This document shows, one piece after another, positions 5,209 through 5,220 of a stretch of DNA of 5,220 bases. Below the pieces are notes generated by a model, which saw only the letters and a program-made list of their open reading frames with translations, did no database searches and was not told where the DNA came from. Numbering within the stretch: the first letter of the stretch is position 1; each line of letters starts with the position of its first letter. The position numbers were made by a program, and so were the translations under genes. Origin of the DNA: DATMMS01 sp036824145 (GTDB lineage: Bacteria; Chloroflexota; Dormibacteria; DASZGP01); contig DAITAT010000076.1 of assembly GCA_036824145.1 (NCBI GenBank), positions 1-5,220 on the forward strand. The letters are read 5' to 3'.

Positions 5209-5220
5209 CCGCAGCCAGAA

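Noticed and set aside
1..5220. CRISPR array, insertion sequence, tRNA or phage-defence system
   Set aside because: No regularly spaced repeats, transposase motifs, terminal inverted repeats, tRNA-like cloverleaf or defence-protein motifs were seen; the genes are ordinary metabolic families.

Overview
The window is GC-rich DNA with six protein-coding genes, all on the + strand, packed with gaps of 0 to about 140 bases. GTG and probably TTG starts, some starts without a Shine-Dalgarno (SD) site, a DinB/mycothiol-dependent-type enzyme and the exact 100-N run all suggest an uncultured high-GC soil or freshwater bacterium (Actinomycetota or terrestrial Chloroflexota), known from a metagenome assembly. 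That placement is inference: there is no rRNA or other marker gene here.

Layout: (1) 22-1365, an AMP-forming acyl-CoA ligase of the phenylacetate-CoA ligase (PaaK) family. (2) 1362-2138, a short citrate-synthase-fold protein of the citryl-CoA lyase type, whose GTG start overlaps the ligase stop by 4 bases. (3) 2191-3156, a two-domain VOC-fold ring-cleaving dioxygenase of the hydroquinone dioxygenase (PcpA/MhqO/LinE) type. Ahead of it lies a strong SD and an in-frame ATG that is closed after ten codons by one TAA. (4) A 100-N scaffold gap at 3160-3259. (5) 3260-3994, a maleylpyruvate-isomerase-family/DinB-like metal enzyme that has lost its N-terminus in the gap. (6) 4081-4632, a GNAT acetyltransferase with a doubtful start. 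(7) 4771-5208, a SnoaL-like ester cyclase with its own clear SD. A 138-base intergenic region ahead of it holds a perfect 14-base palindrome inside a larger hairpin.

Working together: genes 1 and 2 look like a translationally coupled pair in which an organic acid would be activated as a CoA thioester and then processed by a lyase-fold protein. Genes 3 and 4 belong to families that act in aromatic ring cleavage (hydroquinone and gentisate routes). The first four genes therefore suggest a catabolic operon for an aromatic or other organic acid, but no substrate can be read from the sequence. The GNAT and SnoaL-like genes look like separate accessory units. The most unusual features are the lyase-like protein with non-canonical residues at two of the three positions catalytic in ATP-citrate lyase, the in-frame stop ahead of the dioxygenase, and the palindrome/hairpin with an abutting serine-rich mini-ORF ahead of the last gene. 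No mobile element, CRISPR array, tRNA or rRNA was seen.
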